Shown in pieces: positions 1-13,113 of a stretch of DNA of 64,000 nucleotides. Below the pieces are notes generated by a model. The model saw nothing but the letters and a program-made list of their open reading frames with translations, made no database searches and was not told the DNA's origin. Origin of the DNA: Aotearoamyces nothofagi (Eukaryota > Ascomycota > Leotiomycetes > Leotiales > Tympanidaceae); contig JADDTR010000001.1 of assembly GCA_015345905.1 (NCBI GenBank), positions 806,001 through 870,000 on the forward strand, written 5' to 3'. A program made the position numbers and the translations under genes. Numbering within the stretch: position 1 is the stretch's first letter; every line of letters begins with the position of its first letter.

Positions 1-86
1 AATAAAGACGTCCAGTCAGTTCTAGATGTCAACTTCCGTGCACATATACATTAATTGGTGTTGTAATTTGCAAGACCTGTGGAAAT

Positions 87-1438
87 ATGGGTGATGCCTC
101 ATGCGATATTGCCATTATTGGAGCTGGGCTGGCAGTGAGTCTTACGAAATTCAGTCCTATCACATGGCGTTAATAGTATGATAGGGTCTAGTGCTTTCCT
201 TGAGTCTAAAAAAGCACGGTATTCAGTCTGTGATATATGAGAAGCAGCCCGAAGACTATCAGCAAGGAGGTCACATTGCCTTCAGTCCGAACTCTCTACG
301 GGTCCTGGATCAACATGGCATTTATGAGAAACTTGGTCTACGTGGCTACACCTATGAGACTATAGCATTGATGAACAGTGGTGGAAATGTATTGGGAGCC
401 TACATTGGCGGCAACAAAAGACTGTTCAACTTCCCAGCTATCCGTTTACCCCGGAAGATAGTGAAAGAAGAGATCCTGAAGGAGATTCAAACTCAAGGGA
501 TCGTAATCCACTACGACAAAAGTTTACAGTCTTTGTGTGAGAAGGACAAACGCGTCGACCTGAGTTTCGCTGATGGCACGACCGTTCAAGCCAATCTTGT
601 CATCGGAGCTGATGGACTACGTTCCACTGTCAGAGAGCTTGCTGTCAACCCCTGCAACCCGTATTATAATGGCTTCACGGTTATCTATGGCTCTGTCCCA
701 AAACAGCACCTAAGCAGTGAAGACCAAAAGTTTCCAGTTCCAAACACCATTTTCGGCGTGGAAGGAAGCTTCACGGTCATTCCAATCGACCCTCAAGGCG
801 AAGAACTTGCTTACTTTGCCGGTGTCGAGCTTCCTGATCGCTCAAGAGAGGGGTGGACAAACTTCCACCTCGATAAGGCTGGGCTGTATAATATTCTCCA
901 ACAGAAATTCTGTCAAGGGAACTGGCCACATGCTGTTGAGGTCATGTGCACGGATGTGGCTTTAGAAAATATCACGACCTGGCCGTAAGTACGCCCAACC
1001 CATGTCACGAGTCTCAAACACTAATTATCATGCAGTATATTCGTCCTTCCCGAGCTACCTCACTGGTTATCGCCATCAGGCCAAGTAATTCTCATTGGAG
1101 ATGCAGCTCATGGAATGTCACCTGCAGCTGGCCAAGGCGGAGGGTTGTCTTTCGAAGACGCAGAGACACTGGCATACGTGCTTTCCAAACACGGGATTGA
1201 CCCCTCTAGCCGACATGAAGCTCTCCAAAAATGGGAAACCCAGCGGATCGAATGGGTGCGCAAAGTTGTTGATTTCACAACCGACGTGGAGCGCAAAAGA
1301 AGGCCTAGGTCAAATTGGCTGCTGCAAAAGATCAAGGAGTGGGCCATCTGGGCAGTAATAAAGTACTATGGCGAAGAAGGGATGGGAGGATGGATATATC
1401 GATATAACGCCGGGAATGCAATTGCGGCAGTTTGCTGA
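87..1438 (+). CDS. FAD-dependent monooxygenase (salicylate hydroxylase-like), 3 exons
   Basis: My model has exons 87-134, 185-984 and 1036-1438, giving 416 aa. The first 16 codons end in the dinucleotide-binding start IIGAGLA and a GTGAGT donor follows; the next exon continues GLVLSLSLKK, so the GxGxxG Rossmann motif is split by intron 1. A second FAD motif, GADGLRS, lies near residue 155, and the flavin-ribityl motif GDAAHGMSPAAGQGG lies in exon 3. This order is that of class A flavoprotein monooxygenases (PF01494), which use NAD(P)H and O2 to hydroxylate aromatic or polyketide substrates. I see no signal peptide or membrane anchor. The neighbours are housekeeping genes, so there is no cluster to suggest a substrate. 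The family call is firm; the substrate is unknown. Confidence 0.9.
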
Positions 1439-1729
1439 TATAATTCGCTCAAAAGACTTTGGTAAATTATGTGTGTAGCATATACTAATAGGAATTTTGA
1501 TGCCGTCTGGGGAAAGCCCAGGATCTTCCTTATGAGACGTATTGTAATGCACGCTGGATTCAAGCATGATTTGCCCTGCCAGATGTGACAGAGTCTCCAT
1601 CGACCACAACACGATAACTGGATATCAACCGACAAAAATATAACCCAGTCGTAATATGCCGATAGACTAACCTGATATATAACTCCTCCGTGGCCATTGG
1701 ATCCGCAAACTCCATCAAATTCCTTCCCT

Positions 1730-2765
1730 TTATGCCTTTTTAGGCATTGAATAGCCTCTCGTCATGAAGTCGCCACCTTTCTGTCGCGATCCATTTGACC
1801 CAGTATTTGAGAAGAGACTCTTGAGATTATCGTTCAGACCCAGTTTCTGGCGCTTGTTCCTTTCTTCTTGCTCATCAAGTACACGGGCAGTTAGTGACGC
1901 TGTCGCAGCATTTTTGATCCCGTTCAGCGGGATGGTAGTACCATTCCTAGACTGAAGGGCCAAGGTCTCGCCATCTGCTTCCGCCAATCTCCCCTTCTCC
2001 TTCTCAACTCCACTCTTATGATCTCCATAATTATTTATAGCCTTACTGGGAACTTCACCAGTCTCGACCTCGACCCCTGTATGCTTCTTTCTCTTCTTTG
2101 ACCCTGGAGCCTTCTTCAGCGAATGCGTTAGCCCCGACTCCTTCAGCTTCTTTATCCTTTCTATTGATCGAGCAATATCTTCTGGCGCTAGAGGTAGTAT
2201 TGAAATGACATTTTCAGATGTGTAAGACTCGTTACATTGTAAGCACACATCTCCAGCCACCTCTTTGACAGCGGCTTCTGAAAATGCATGACCGCAGGGA
2301 ACGAGATAGACCGCCTTCGTGTTTGGTCCCAACTCTTTGCTTGTGATGGGGCAGATGAACTTCTCTCCTTTAATACTGTCATCCTTCTCCGTTTGAAACT
2401 TGACTTCAACGATGTCGCGCAGAGACTTTATGCGACCACCGAGGACTTCTTCGTGTTCGGATTTAGTTGAATTTGGAGAGGGGTCGTCGCTGGGTAGCAG
2501 ATGTTCTAGGACTGCATCTTTATTATAAAGAGTCCCGATACAGTCTGAGACTATAGGCGCGGATAATGGCCGTTGCGACAGTGGACAATACGTCCATGCA
2601 TGTGTCTGAGACTCGAGCTGGGTGGCTTTCACTTCTGAGGTATTAGGATTTCGCGCGGCATTTTTGACAAGTTCGCGCCTCGTAGGAATACTATGGCATA
2701 TGCATATGAGTCGGTGTTACAAAGATCACACTAGGGACTACGTACCTGCCACCATCATTACCCAT
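1730..2765 (-). CDS. RTF2: Rtf2-type replication fork protein with RING-like fold, 2 exons
   Basis: Exons are 2765-2746 and 2690-1730, giving 326 aa. The first exon encodes only MGNDGGS; the intron has a GTACGT donor and a TAG acceptor, and exon 2 continues IPTRRELVKNAARNP, the usual Rtf2 start. Two half-RING modules follow: YCPLSQRPL near residue 40 and FICPITSKEL with PCGHAFS and CLQC near residues 120-165. The C-terminal third is Lys/Glu-rich and looks disordered, with basic stretches such as KKRKKH that could serve nuclear import. In Schizosaccharomyces pombe, Rtf2 acts at replication barriers such as RTS1, and human RTF2 is removed from stalled forks. It is divergent from TOR with 309 bp between starts, and convergent with the monooxygenase. 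Identification rests on motif order and length. Confidence 0.92.
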
Positions 2766-3074
2766 CTTTGCTCTTGTGAATATTTGAAGATGTGTTTCTA
2801 GTGTCATTCTTTTAAGAGGAAATCCGATAAGGTTATCTGTCCTGCGCTAAGCCTAGAATTGCAGGGATTATGTACACATGGTAGCTAGTTGTGGATGGCT
2901 GTCACAAGATTCAACCAAATTCATAGCACAACACCACGAAAGTTCTAAACCACGACTCTTGCGGCCTTTTCGACACAAGTACAGAGTCTAATACTCCACG
3001 TTATAGTTCAGAGCTTATGAATGGCGATCTCGCTGAAGTATTAGAGTGGTTGTAGGCTGATCGACATCGCTAAG
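2766..3074. promoter_or_regulatory. Shared divergent promoter region of rtf2 and TOR
   Basis: These 309 bp separate the start codons of rtf2 (minus) and TOR (plus), so both promoters and 5' leaders must lie here. I see no clear TATA box, and no open frame of note. The call rests on gene arrangement only. Confidence 0.5.
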
Positions 3075-6000
3075 ATGTCGCAGCAAGCACTGGATGTGCT
3101 GAATCGCCTTGTTGGAGAGCTGCACTCTCGGTCAGTATTGCCAATCTAGTGAAATGCGATTGTAAACACTGACTTAACCTAACAGTAATGAAGATGCCCG
3201 GAAACGGGCGGCTGTAGATCTCAAGGATCTGATGGTGATAACGGCGAGAGGTGCGTATTTACCGTGGTGCCGCATCGTGTGAACTAAAGCTCAGTCTTTC
3301 TTTAGATTTCCCAGCAGAACGCTTCGTTGAATTCTACAATATCGCGTATGGCAAGATCACACAGTTAATAAGCCATGGCAACGATCCAATCGATCGACTC
3401 GGCGGAGTCCTCGCACTTGATGCCCTTATTGACTTCGATGGCGTGGACGCGGCTCAGAAGACAACTAGATTCACCCAGTCTCTCAGAACTGTTCTTCGGG
3501 GCAAGGATCTTGTTGCAATGCAACCTGCAGCTGTAGCCCTCGGAAAGCTGTGTAGGCCGGGGGGCTCGCTGATTTCCGAACTTGTGGAGAGCGAAGTCAA
3601 AACAGCACTCGAATGGTTACAATCAGATCGTGTGGAAGAGCGTCGATATAGTGCGGTCCTCATTCTCCGCGAGTTGGGAAGGAATGCCCAAACGCTCATG
3701 TATGCTTATGTGCAGCATGTGTTTGACCTGATTTGGGTGGGACTGCGTGATGTTCGACTTCTCATTCGAGAAACGGCTGCTGAAGCAATCAGTGCATGCT
3801 TCCAGATCATCCGAGAAAGAGACCAGAGTATGCGCTTGATGTGGCAAACAAAAATATACGAGGATGCTGTCCAGGGCATCAGGATGGGCACGGTGGAGTC
3901 AATTCATGGATCTCTTCTTGTGATCAAGGAACTACTTCAGCAGGGTGGCATGTTCATGCACGAGCATTACCAAGAAGCTTGCGAGATCGTGTTTAGACAC
4001 AAGGACCACCGAGAACCTGTGATACGCCGTACCGTGGTTATGCTTATCCCAGAATTGGCAAATTACTCGCCAACAGACTTCGCTCAATCATATCTCCACA
4101 AGTTCATGGTCTTCCTTTCTGGAATGCTCAAGAAGGACAAGGAGAGGAACGATGCCTTTCTAGCCATTGGAAACATTGCCAACGCCGTCAAAAGCGCTAT
4201 CGCTCCCTATCTTGATGGGGTTCTGATCTATGTGCGTGAAGGGCTAAGTCTCAAATCGCAAGTACCTCCGCTTTCAATTCCTAACTAATGATGCTAATGG
4301 CTTTGTAGTCGTCGAAGTGGTAGCGTTGATCCAGTCTTTGACTGCATCAGTAGGTTAGCTGTGGCTGTCGGCCAAACTCTCAGTAAATACATGGAGGCTC
4401 TTCTAGATCCCATATTTGCCTGCGAGTTAACACCAAAGTTGACGCAAGCGTTGGTAGATATGGCTTTCTATATCCCCCCAGTAACATCCATCATACAGGA
4501 AAGGCTTCTTGATATGCTCAGCATGGTGCTGTGTGGTGAACCATTCAAGCCGCTTGGCGCGCCAACGCCAAACAGTATTGCAGCAGTTCCCATTGTCCCC
4601 AAAGATTCTAAAGATCCTCAAGCGTATGAACATCGCCAAGCTGAAGTCAAGTTGGCTTTGAACACGTTGGGTAGTTTCGACTTTTCCGGTAATTGGCTTT
4701 ATTTCCCCCTGAAACTCAAACATAGAGAACGTAGTAGACTAATTATGCTTGGAGGTCACGTTTTGAACGAATTCGTCCGCGATGTCGCTATCAAATATGT
4801 CGACGACGAAAGCGCCGAGATTCGCGAAGCAGCCGCTTTAACCTGCTGCCAGCTCTACGTGCGCGACCCGATTGTTAACCAAACTAGCTACCATGCGCTA
4901 CAAGTTGTTAGTGAAGTCATAGAAAAGCTTCTTACAGTTGGTGTTGCAGATCCTGATCCTGAGATACGGCGAACTGTTTTGGCAGCTCTTGACGAGCGCT
5001 TCGATCGCCATCTTGCAAAGGCAGAGAACATTCGAACACTTTTCTTCGCGCTCAACGACGAAGTTTTTGCCATTCGAGAAGTCGCCATTGCAATAATCGG
5101 ACGCCTTGCTCACGTTAATCCAGCATATGTTGTTCCCTCCTTAAGGAAGGTGCTAATTCAGATGCTGACTGAGCTCGAATTCTCCGATGTGGCTAGGAAT
5201 AAAGAAGAGAGCGCAAAACTGTTAAGTCTCCTTGTCCAAAATTCTCAAGGATTGATCAAACCTTATGTGGACCCTATGATATCAGTTCTTCTCCCCAAAG
5301 CAAGAGATCCTAGTGCCGCAGTAGCCTCTACTATCCTGAAAGCAATTGGGGAGCTTGCTACTGTGGGTGGCGAGGATATGATACCGTACATTGACCAGCT
5401 TATGCCAATTATTCTTGAAGCTCTGCAAGATCAGAGCTCCTCTGCCAAGCGGGAGGCTGCGCTTAGGACTCTTGGACAACTCGCAAGCAATTCTGGCTAT
5501 GTGATCAAGCCCTATCTCGACTATCCCCAATTACTCGAGATTTTACAGAGTGTCATCAGAGGAGAATCACAGAAAGGGCCACTTCGTCAAGAGACTATCA
5601 AAGTTATTGGTATCCTTGGCGCGCTTGACCCATACAGGCATCAGGTACGCTATAGCCAAACGCAAATCAATAACACTGCTGATGGCATCGTTACGAAGAG
5701 CGCCATGATGAAATATGATGAAAAAACCGACGGTGCGAAGAATAGTGCTAACAGCCCGCTACAGCAAGTCGAAGAAAAATCTCCAGAAGTGCAGTTGCGC
5801 CTCGAGTCGAATCAGATGACTGATATATCACTCATGATGACAGGTCTGACCCCATCCAACAAAGAGTATTACCCAACAGTTGTTATAAACGCTCTTTTGC
5901 AGATCTTGAAAGATCAGTCCCTTGTACAACACCATGCTGTTGTTATTGAGGCTATCATGAATATCTTCCGAACGTTAGGGTTGGAATGTATTTCGTTCCT

Positions 6001-9000
6001 CGACAAGATTATTCCTGCATTCATTTCAGTAATACGGAGCTCGTCGGCAAATCGTCTCGAATCCTACTTTAACCAGTTGGCCATACTGGTGACGATCGTT
6101 CGCCAGCATATCCGAAACTACTTGCCTGAAATCGTCGAGGTGTTGCAAGAATACTGGAATGTCTCTCCATCTTTACAAGCTACGATACTCCAGTTAGTCG
6201 AAGCAATTGCACGGTCATTGGAAGGTGAATTTAAGATATACCTAGCGGGACTGCTTCCTCTTATGCTTGGTGTCCTCGAGAAGGATGTCTCGACTAGACG
6301 GCAGCCTTCTGAAAAAGTATTGCATGCTTTCCTCGTATTCGGGTCAAGTAGTGAAGAATATATGCATCTCATCATACCAGTCATTGTCAAAGTCTTCGAA
6401 AAACCCCAGCAGCCTTCTTTCATTAGGAAATCCGCCATTGAAACCGTGGGCAAGATCTCCCGGCAGGTCAATCTTAATGATTACGCATCAAAGATCATAC
6501 ATCCACTTGCTCGTGTGCTGGCCGGTAGCGACCCGTCTTTAAGACTAGCTGCCCTGGATACGCTTTGCGCACTCATATTTCAGCTAGGCAAAGATTACTT
6601 GCACTTCGCTGGCACTGTTAAGAAGGTTCTCGTGGCTCATAACATCCAGCATCAGAACTATGAACTTCTTGTGACCAAATTACAGAAGGGCGAGCCCCTT
6701 CCGCAAGATCTCAGTCCCGAGGAAAGATACCACAATCAAATCGACGAAGCCCCATTCTCTGATATCAGCAATAAGAAGCTCGACTCGAATCCTATCCATC
6801 TGAAGTCTGCGTGGGATGCCTCCGGAAAATCGACGAAAGAAGATTGGCAAGAATGGATGAGACGGTTTAGCGTCACAGTTTTGATGGAGTCTCCTAACCA
6901 TGCACTAAGAGCTTGTGCAAGTCTAGCAAGCACATATCCGCCACTTGCAAAAGAGCTGTTCAATTCTGCGTTCGTGTCCTGTTGGAGTGATCTCTTTGAG
7001 CAGTATCAGGTAAGAACACTTCAAGTGCCAATTTTTAACAGCTTCTAAAATTTGTAGGATGACCTCATTCAAAATATTGAACTGGCAGTTAAATCTCCAC
7101 ACATCACCCCCGATCTACTAGGTATATTACTCAATCTCGCTGAGTTCATGGAACATGACGACAAGGCTCTACCCATAGATATTCGAGTTCTAGGTCGCGA
7201 AGCTGGGAGATGCCATGCCTATGCTAAAGCACTACACTACAAAGAACTAGAGTTTCTACAAGATCAGAGTGGCGGAGCAGTGGAGGCACTCATTCAGATC
7301 AACAATCAATTACAGCAGTACGACGCCGCCATTGGAATATTGCGAAGAGCGCAACTGTACGCCGACGGTATCGCATTGAGAGAGACGTGGTTCGAAAAGC
7401 TAGAAAGATGGGAAGAAGCATTAGACTTCTACAAACAACGCGAACAAGAAAGTGTAGAATCCGGAGAAAGAATTGAAATAATCATGGGCAAAATGCGTTG
7501 TCTCCATGCGCTTGGCGAATGGGAATCACTTTCAGCATTGGCACAGGATACCTTCCATACGTCATCTCTCGAAGTCCAGCGATTGATAGCCCCTCTTGCT
7601 ACTGCATCTGCTTGGGGCTTGGGTAAATGGGATCTCATGGATGACTATCTCAATGTCATGAAGTCAGCTTCACCCGATCGATCGTTCTTTGGCGCAATTC
7701 TTGCTCTACACCGAAATCAGTTCCGTGAATGTGCACTCTATATCCAAAAGGCCCGAGAAGGCCTTGACACAGAGCTAAGCGCTCTTGTGAGCGAATCCTA
7801 CAACCGGGCATACGCAGTTGTGGTTCGCGTTCAAATGTTAGCGGAGCTTGAAGAACTTATTACCTACAAACAGAGCAACAATAACCCTGTCAAGCAAGAG
7901 ACACTAAGGCGTACCTGGGAGACTCGTTTGCTGGGCTGCCAGCGCAATGTTGAAGTCTGGCAGAGGATGCTCAGGTTGCGAGCCCTTGTAATCTCTCCAA
8001 CAGAAAACATGCAGATGTGGATTAAGTTCGCCAACCTTTGTAGGAAATCTGGCCGGATGGGCCTTGCAGAGAAATCCTTGAAGCAGTTGATCGGCAACGA
8101 AGATAGTCTCGACGTACTACTACCATATGTCAATGTCGACGGCGGTAGACAATACCACCGTGATCCTCCTAGAGAGATTACTCCACACGTTAACTACGCG
8201 GTACTCAAATATCACTGGGCCACTGGCCATCAATCTGCAGCTTTGGATGGACTCAAGCTCTTTACAACGGATATGGCAGAGCGATTACAGGCGGCTCAAA
8301 TGGCTTCCCAGGGAGTAAATGGGATAAGTGATTCTCATACTGTTAACGGAATATATACGAACGGTGTGAACGGGAACCATGCAGCCGTCTATGCAATGAC
8401 CCCGAAAGCTATGGCAGACCACACAGAACTGCTAGCACGATGCTGCCTAAAGCAAGGCGAGTGGCAAGTTGCCCTGAACAGGGGCGATTGGCGTCATGAC
8501 CACGTAGGCGAAATTCTTGCATCGTACTCAGCTGCCACACAATTCAACCCTAACTGGTACAAAGCATGGCATGCATGGGCTCTCGCAAACTTCGAAATAG
8601 TCCAGGCTGTCAATCAGAAGCCAGAGCGTGAAAACGCACTAGTGCCTCAGAACACCCTTATCGATCACGTTGTGCCTGCCGTTCGGGGCTTTTTCAAGTC
8701 AATTTCTCTCTCAGCCGGAAGTTCTTTGCAGGATACTCTGCGTTTACTGACCCTCTGGTTTGCTCATGGTGGTAGCCCAGAAGTAAATGCTGTGGTCATT
8801 GAAGGTTTCGCCTCTGTCAGTGTTGATACTTGGCTTGAGGTAATACCTCAACTGATCGCCCGTATCAACCAGCCCAATACACGCGTTCGACAGTCAATTC
8901 ATGTCCTTCTTGGCGATGTTGGTCGTGCGCATCCCCAGGCTCTAGTTTATCCATTGACGGTAGCCATGAAGTCATCACAGAATACCCGACGATCAAGATC

Positions 9001-10776
9001 CGCTGGACAAATTATGGAAAGTATGCGGCAGCATAGTGCCAAGCTAGTCGACCAGGCCGATATTGTCAGTCAAGAACTCATCCGAGTTGCCGTCCTATGG
9101 CACGAGCAGTGGCACGAAGGTCTCGAGGAAGCGTCCAGACTCTATTTTGGAGACCATAATATCGAGGGCATGTTTGCCACGCTGGCGCCTCTGCATGAGC
9201 AGCTTGACAGAGGGCCTGAAACCCTGCGGGAGATCTCATTTGCACAGACCTTTGGCCGCGATCTTCAAGAAGCAAGAGAATGGTGCTATACTTACAGGCA
9301 GTCTGGAGATATCGGTGATCTCAATCAAGCCTGGGACTTGTACTATCAAGTATTCCGGAGGATTGCACGACAACTGCCACAACTTAATAATGTAGAGTTG
9401 GCTTATGTTTCACCAAAGCTGCTACATGCCCGAGACCTAGACCTTGCAGTACCAGGCACATATCAAAGTGGAAAGAAGATCATTCGCATTCTATCCTTTG
9501 ACCCAACCTTCAGCGTCATCAATTCTAAGCAGAGGCCGAGAAAACTGAGCCTCAATGGCAGCGACGGTACTGCTTATGCATTCCTATTAAAGGGTCATGA
9601 AGATATCAGACAAGACGAGCGTGTAATGCAACTATTCGGACTTTGCAACACACTACTGTCTCATGATTCGGAATCTTACAAGCGACATTTGAATATCCAG
9701 CGATATCCAGCAATTCCTCTTTCACAGAGTTCTGGTCTTCTTGGCTGGGTACCCAATAGTGACACTCTTCATGTCCTGATTCGTGAGTACCGTGAGAGTC
9801 GCAAGATTTTGCTCAACATCGAGCATCGTATCATGCTCCAAATGGCTCCCGATTACGATAATCTAACATTGATGCAAAAAGTTGAAGTCTTCGGTTATGC
9901 ACTTGACAATACAACTGGACAAGATCTTTATCGTGTCTTGTGGCTGAAGAGTAAGAGTTCCGAGGCTTGGTTGGATCGACGAACCAACTACACTCGATCA
10001 TTGGGTGTCATGTCCATTGTGGGCTACATCCTTGGTCTTGGTGATAGGCATCCTTCGAACTTGATGCTTGACAGAATCACCGGGAAGATAATCCATATCG
10101 ATTTCGGGGATTGCTTCGAAGTCGCAATGCATCGTGAGAAGTATCCTGAGAGGGTGCCATTCCGACTGACGAGAATGTTGACATACGCTATGGAAGTCAG
10201 CAATATTGAGGGAAGCTTCAGAATTACCTGCGAGAACGTCATGAGGGTGGTTCGGGACAATAAGGAATCATTGATGGCTGTTCTGGAGGCTGTGAGTAAA
10301 GCCACGTTATTTTTAACCTCCCATACTAATTTTCATAGTTCATTCATGATCCTCTACTCAATTGGAGGCTTACTGGGGCAAACTCTCCTGGCGATGGCAC
10401 TAATTTCAACCGTACTGATCGTCGCTCGTCGATTATGGCTGCGGATCAACGTCGTCCTTCTATCATGGATGCCAACATACCACCAACAGAGCTCATTGCG
10501 CAAGACCCAACAGCAGCACCTGGTGGCCCGCCTTCCTCTCGGCCGCGTGCGAGGACAAATTCTACCGTGGCGGCAGATAATCCCCAAGACGCCACCGAGA
10601 CTCAGAATGAAAGGGCGGTTCAAGTGCTCAACAGAGTGAAAGAGAAATTGACTGGCCACGACTTCAAGCCTGACGAGGAGTTGAGTTATATCAACCAGGT
10701 GGATAAGTTACTGATCGAAGCAACGAAACTGGAGAACCTATGCCAGCATTACATCGGTTGGTGCAGTTTCTGGTGA
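3075..10776 (+). CDS. TOR: TOR serine/threonine kinase (PIKK), 6 exons
   Basis: Exons are 3075-3130, 3186-3250, 3306-4257, 4309-7009, 7058-10291 and 10339-10776: 7446 nt, 2481 aa, near the usual TOR size. HEAT repeats fill the first half and a FAT domain follows. The FRB domain starts near residue 1935 and keeps Ser1951 and Trp2017, which match human S2035 and W2101 in identity and in spacing (66 residues), so rapamycin-FKBP12 binding is expected. The kinase domain has GDRHPSN (Asp2254) and HIDFGD (Asp2273). The protein ends in a FATC domain with GWCSFW. Intron 3 joins exons in frame only with a GCAAGT donor at 4258, a GC-AG intron; the nearby GT at 4262 would shift frame. TOR is the catalytic subunit of TORC1/TORC2 controlling growth and autophagy. 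Only one TOR gene is in this window. Confidence 0.97.
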
Positions 10777-11369
10777 GGTGCTTCTTTAAAGAAAGATCTG
10801 AAACGAATTTCCTTGCTTCAAGATAGGGCGAGGGGCTGGAGTTGGAAGGAACAACATGTGTTTACCATGTATACTGGCAGAACTCGGCAATTGGCGTTGG
10901 CGATGCTTCATGGCTTGGGCCTTGTGGTGCACAATAGCATTTCCGTTGTAATCTCAATGAAAAGTACTACCGGGTTTAAGATAATTGTGCAGTGTTTAAG
11001 CAGCTACAATGATGTCTTTTTATGTTACCTGTTGTACTGTGAGAATAATGACAATCGCAGTGACCGTCATGGCACATGACATGTCACGGCTCAACGTTCA
11101 TCCGCGCCGGCAACGACTACAGGCCGTCACGGTTATTTATGGCCGAGGCTGACTGACGCCTTCACGTGCGGAGAGTGAAACTTGGGGTACATTCCGATAG
11201 ATGCATATTATTTACTGGCGATATGGTCGCGCTCCAATTCCCAATACATATATGATCTGAGAAGATTTCCACCGCAGAACCTATCTTGTCTGAGGGTAAC
11301 TCGCCTCTTAATTACTGGTATACAGCCATCACCGTCGAATTCCCGCGACTTGAATGCCAGCACTTTCCA
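10777..11369. other. Intergenic, TOR 3' region and upstream of TMEM135-like gene
   Basis: This stretch of 593 bp follows the TOR stop codon. It holds an 88-codon open frame at 10813-11079 with no recognisable motif, most likely 3' UTR. I see no repeat or RNA gene here. Confidence 0.5.
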
Positions 11370-13113
11370 ATGGCAACGCCAGAACACGAGGGCGCAAAGC
11401 CTCCACGAGATAGAGTAACGGCGAAATCTACTACAGATCCGGTACTGCGAAATGCGCTGCGTTATACGATATCCGCCAAAGAGTACCAGACCCTTCACAA
11501 ATACATTATATCGCGCTCGAAGGTGTTGAAGAGGAATACACCCTCGGTATCCCAAATCGAAAAGCTTGTAGAGAGACCGGGACGCGACGACCACAATGCT
11601 TCTGCTATACGAGCTAGTCTACGTGTATTTATTGCTACGGGCGCTGGATTGAAGGCGTGGGCGATAATTGGCGCGAGACTGTTCGGCCGTGAGAGGGAAG
11701 GGTATAAGAGATCCCAATCATAGATTTCTAGAACAGAAGCTAATCGAATAATTGTTCAGGAAATCGAAACCCCTCTGGCATTCATCCCATCTACGGCTAT
11801 CACTATCACTATCTACTATCCTTTTATTTCACCGTCTACTCTTCCGTTTCTTCACCCGGCTTCGAGCCCATCTCCTAACTCCAGATGCGCGGCCATTTCG
11901 AAAACGGAATCCTCGGACCAGTCGTACCCTAACGTCTAGGTTTGCACCTGCGATTGGCGCGAGTCTTGCTGGTTTTATGCTGGGAGTATATCCTAGCGAT
12001 CAATTGCGAATAACGCTGGCCATATACGTGCTTAGCCGGGCAGCAGAAGTCACATATAATCTAGCTGAGGACGAGGGCTGGATCTGGGGAAAGAAAGGCA
12101 GCAAGTGGGACAGACCATGGTGGTTTGGAAGTTGGATGCTTATGCCGTTGGCATCTGGACAACTGTTGCATGCTTTCGTCTTCGATAGGGACTGTTTCCC
12201 GAAGGTGAGACCCAAGAGCTGAACACTTCAGCCGGTAATAGAACTGACAGTATCAGGCGTACGGCGACTTCATCCTCCAAAACTCGCCGCAGTATGTACA
12301 GACGCGACCTGACGACTACCCTGCAAATCTGCGCTGGCCAGGCACATACGATATCATCGACAACCTCGGCGAAATTGCACGGTTAAAATACCCGTAAGCT
12401 CCTTACCTCTATGTGCACGCATTCCTTATTAACCTCTCGATAGACCGTTTATCTCCCCAATACTCTTCCCAAATTCACAAACGCTTCCGCCAACACTTAC
12501 ATCCACCGCCCCTATCACCTCCGCAGCGCACCCTATCATAACGTCCCTTTCCTGCGCGCTCCTCCACCCCTCAGACCCCTCATGCCTGCGCACATATCTA
12601 ACCTATTGGCTGCGAGTCTTCCCCAAACTAGCCCGCTTCTTTGCCATTATATTCACCGTTCTTGCCATCCCACGCTACAAAGCTTTTTACAAATCACCCA
12701 TTACATCGCTCGACAAGCTGGGACGCTCTGTACTGCGCATGAGCGCCTTTGTCGCCGGGTCCATAGGCACTTCCTGGGGTGCCATCTGCCTATTCCAGCA
12801 GTTCCTGCCGCGCAACGCTTTACCAACACAGAGATTCTTCCTAGGCGGCTTCCTAGGCGGCCTCTGGGCTCTGCTGGAGAAGGATGCTGGGAGAAGTAAT
12901 TTCATGTACAGTGCAAGGCTGAGCCTGGACAGTACGTGGAAGGTAGGGGTCAAGAGAGGTTGGTGGAAAGGGGTCAAAGGAGGGGACGTGTGGCTGTTCG
13001 TCGCTGCCTTGGCAGTAGTGAACGTCGTCTATACCAAGGACGCTGAAGCTATCAAGGGCGGTGCGTTCAGGAGAGAGTCGTTGCCGGATTACGGGGCGAG
13101 AGTGCGGCGCTGA
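11370..13113 (+). CDS. TMEM135-like multipass membrane protein, 4 exons
   Basis: Exons are 11370-11701, 11760-12204, 12257-12393 and 12444-13113, giving 527 aa. All three introns close the frame with good donors (GTATAA, GTGAGA, GTAAGC). I chose the ATG at 11370 because the longer open frame upstream begins only with TTG. Features are a hydrophobic segment near residues 120-135, a Gly-rich stretch ASLAGFMLGVYPSDQLR, a conserved WPGTYDIID block, and a C-terminal half with membrane segments around SAFVAGSIGTSW and RFFLGGFLGGLWALLEK. This layout is that of fungal TMEM135-related proteins (PTHR12459), which belong with Tim17/PMP24-like peroxisomal and mitochondrial membrane proteins. Animal TMEM135 affects peroxisomal lipid handling and mitochondrial dynamics; the fungal role is less clear. 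The assembly gap starts only about 60 bp past the stop codon. Confidence 0.75.

Noticed and set aside
10813-11079. 88-codon frame after TOR
   Set aside because: Lies where the TOR 3' UTR is expected and has no motif.
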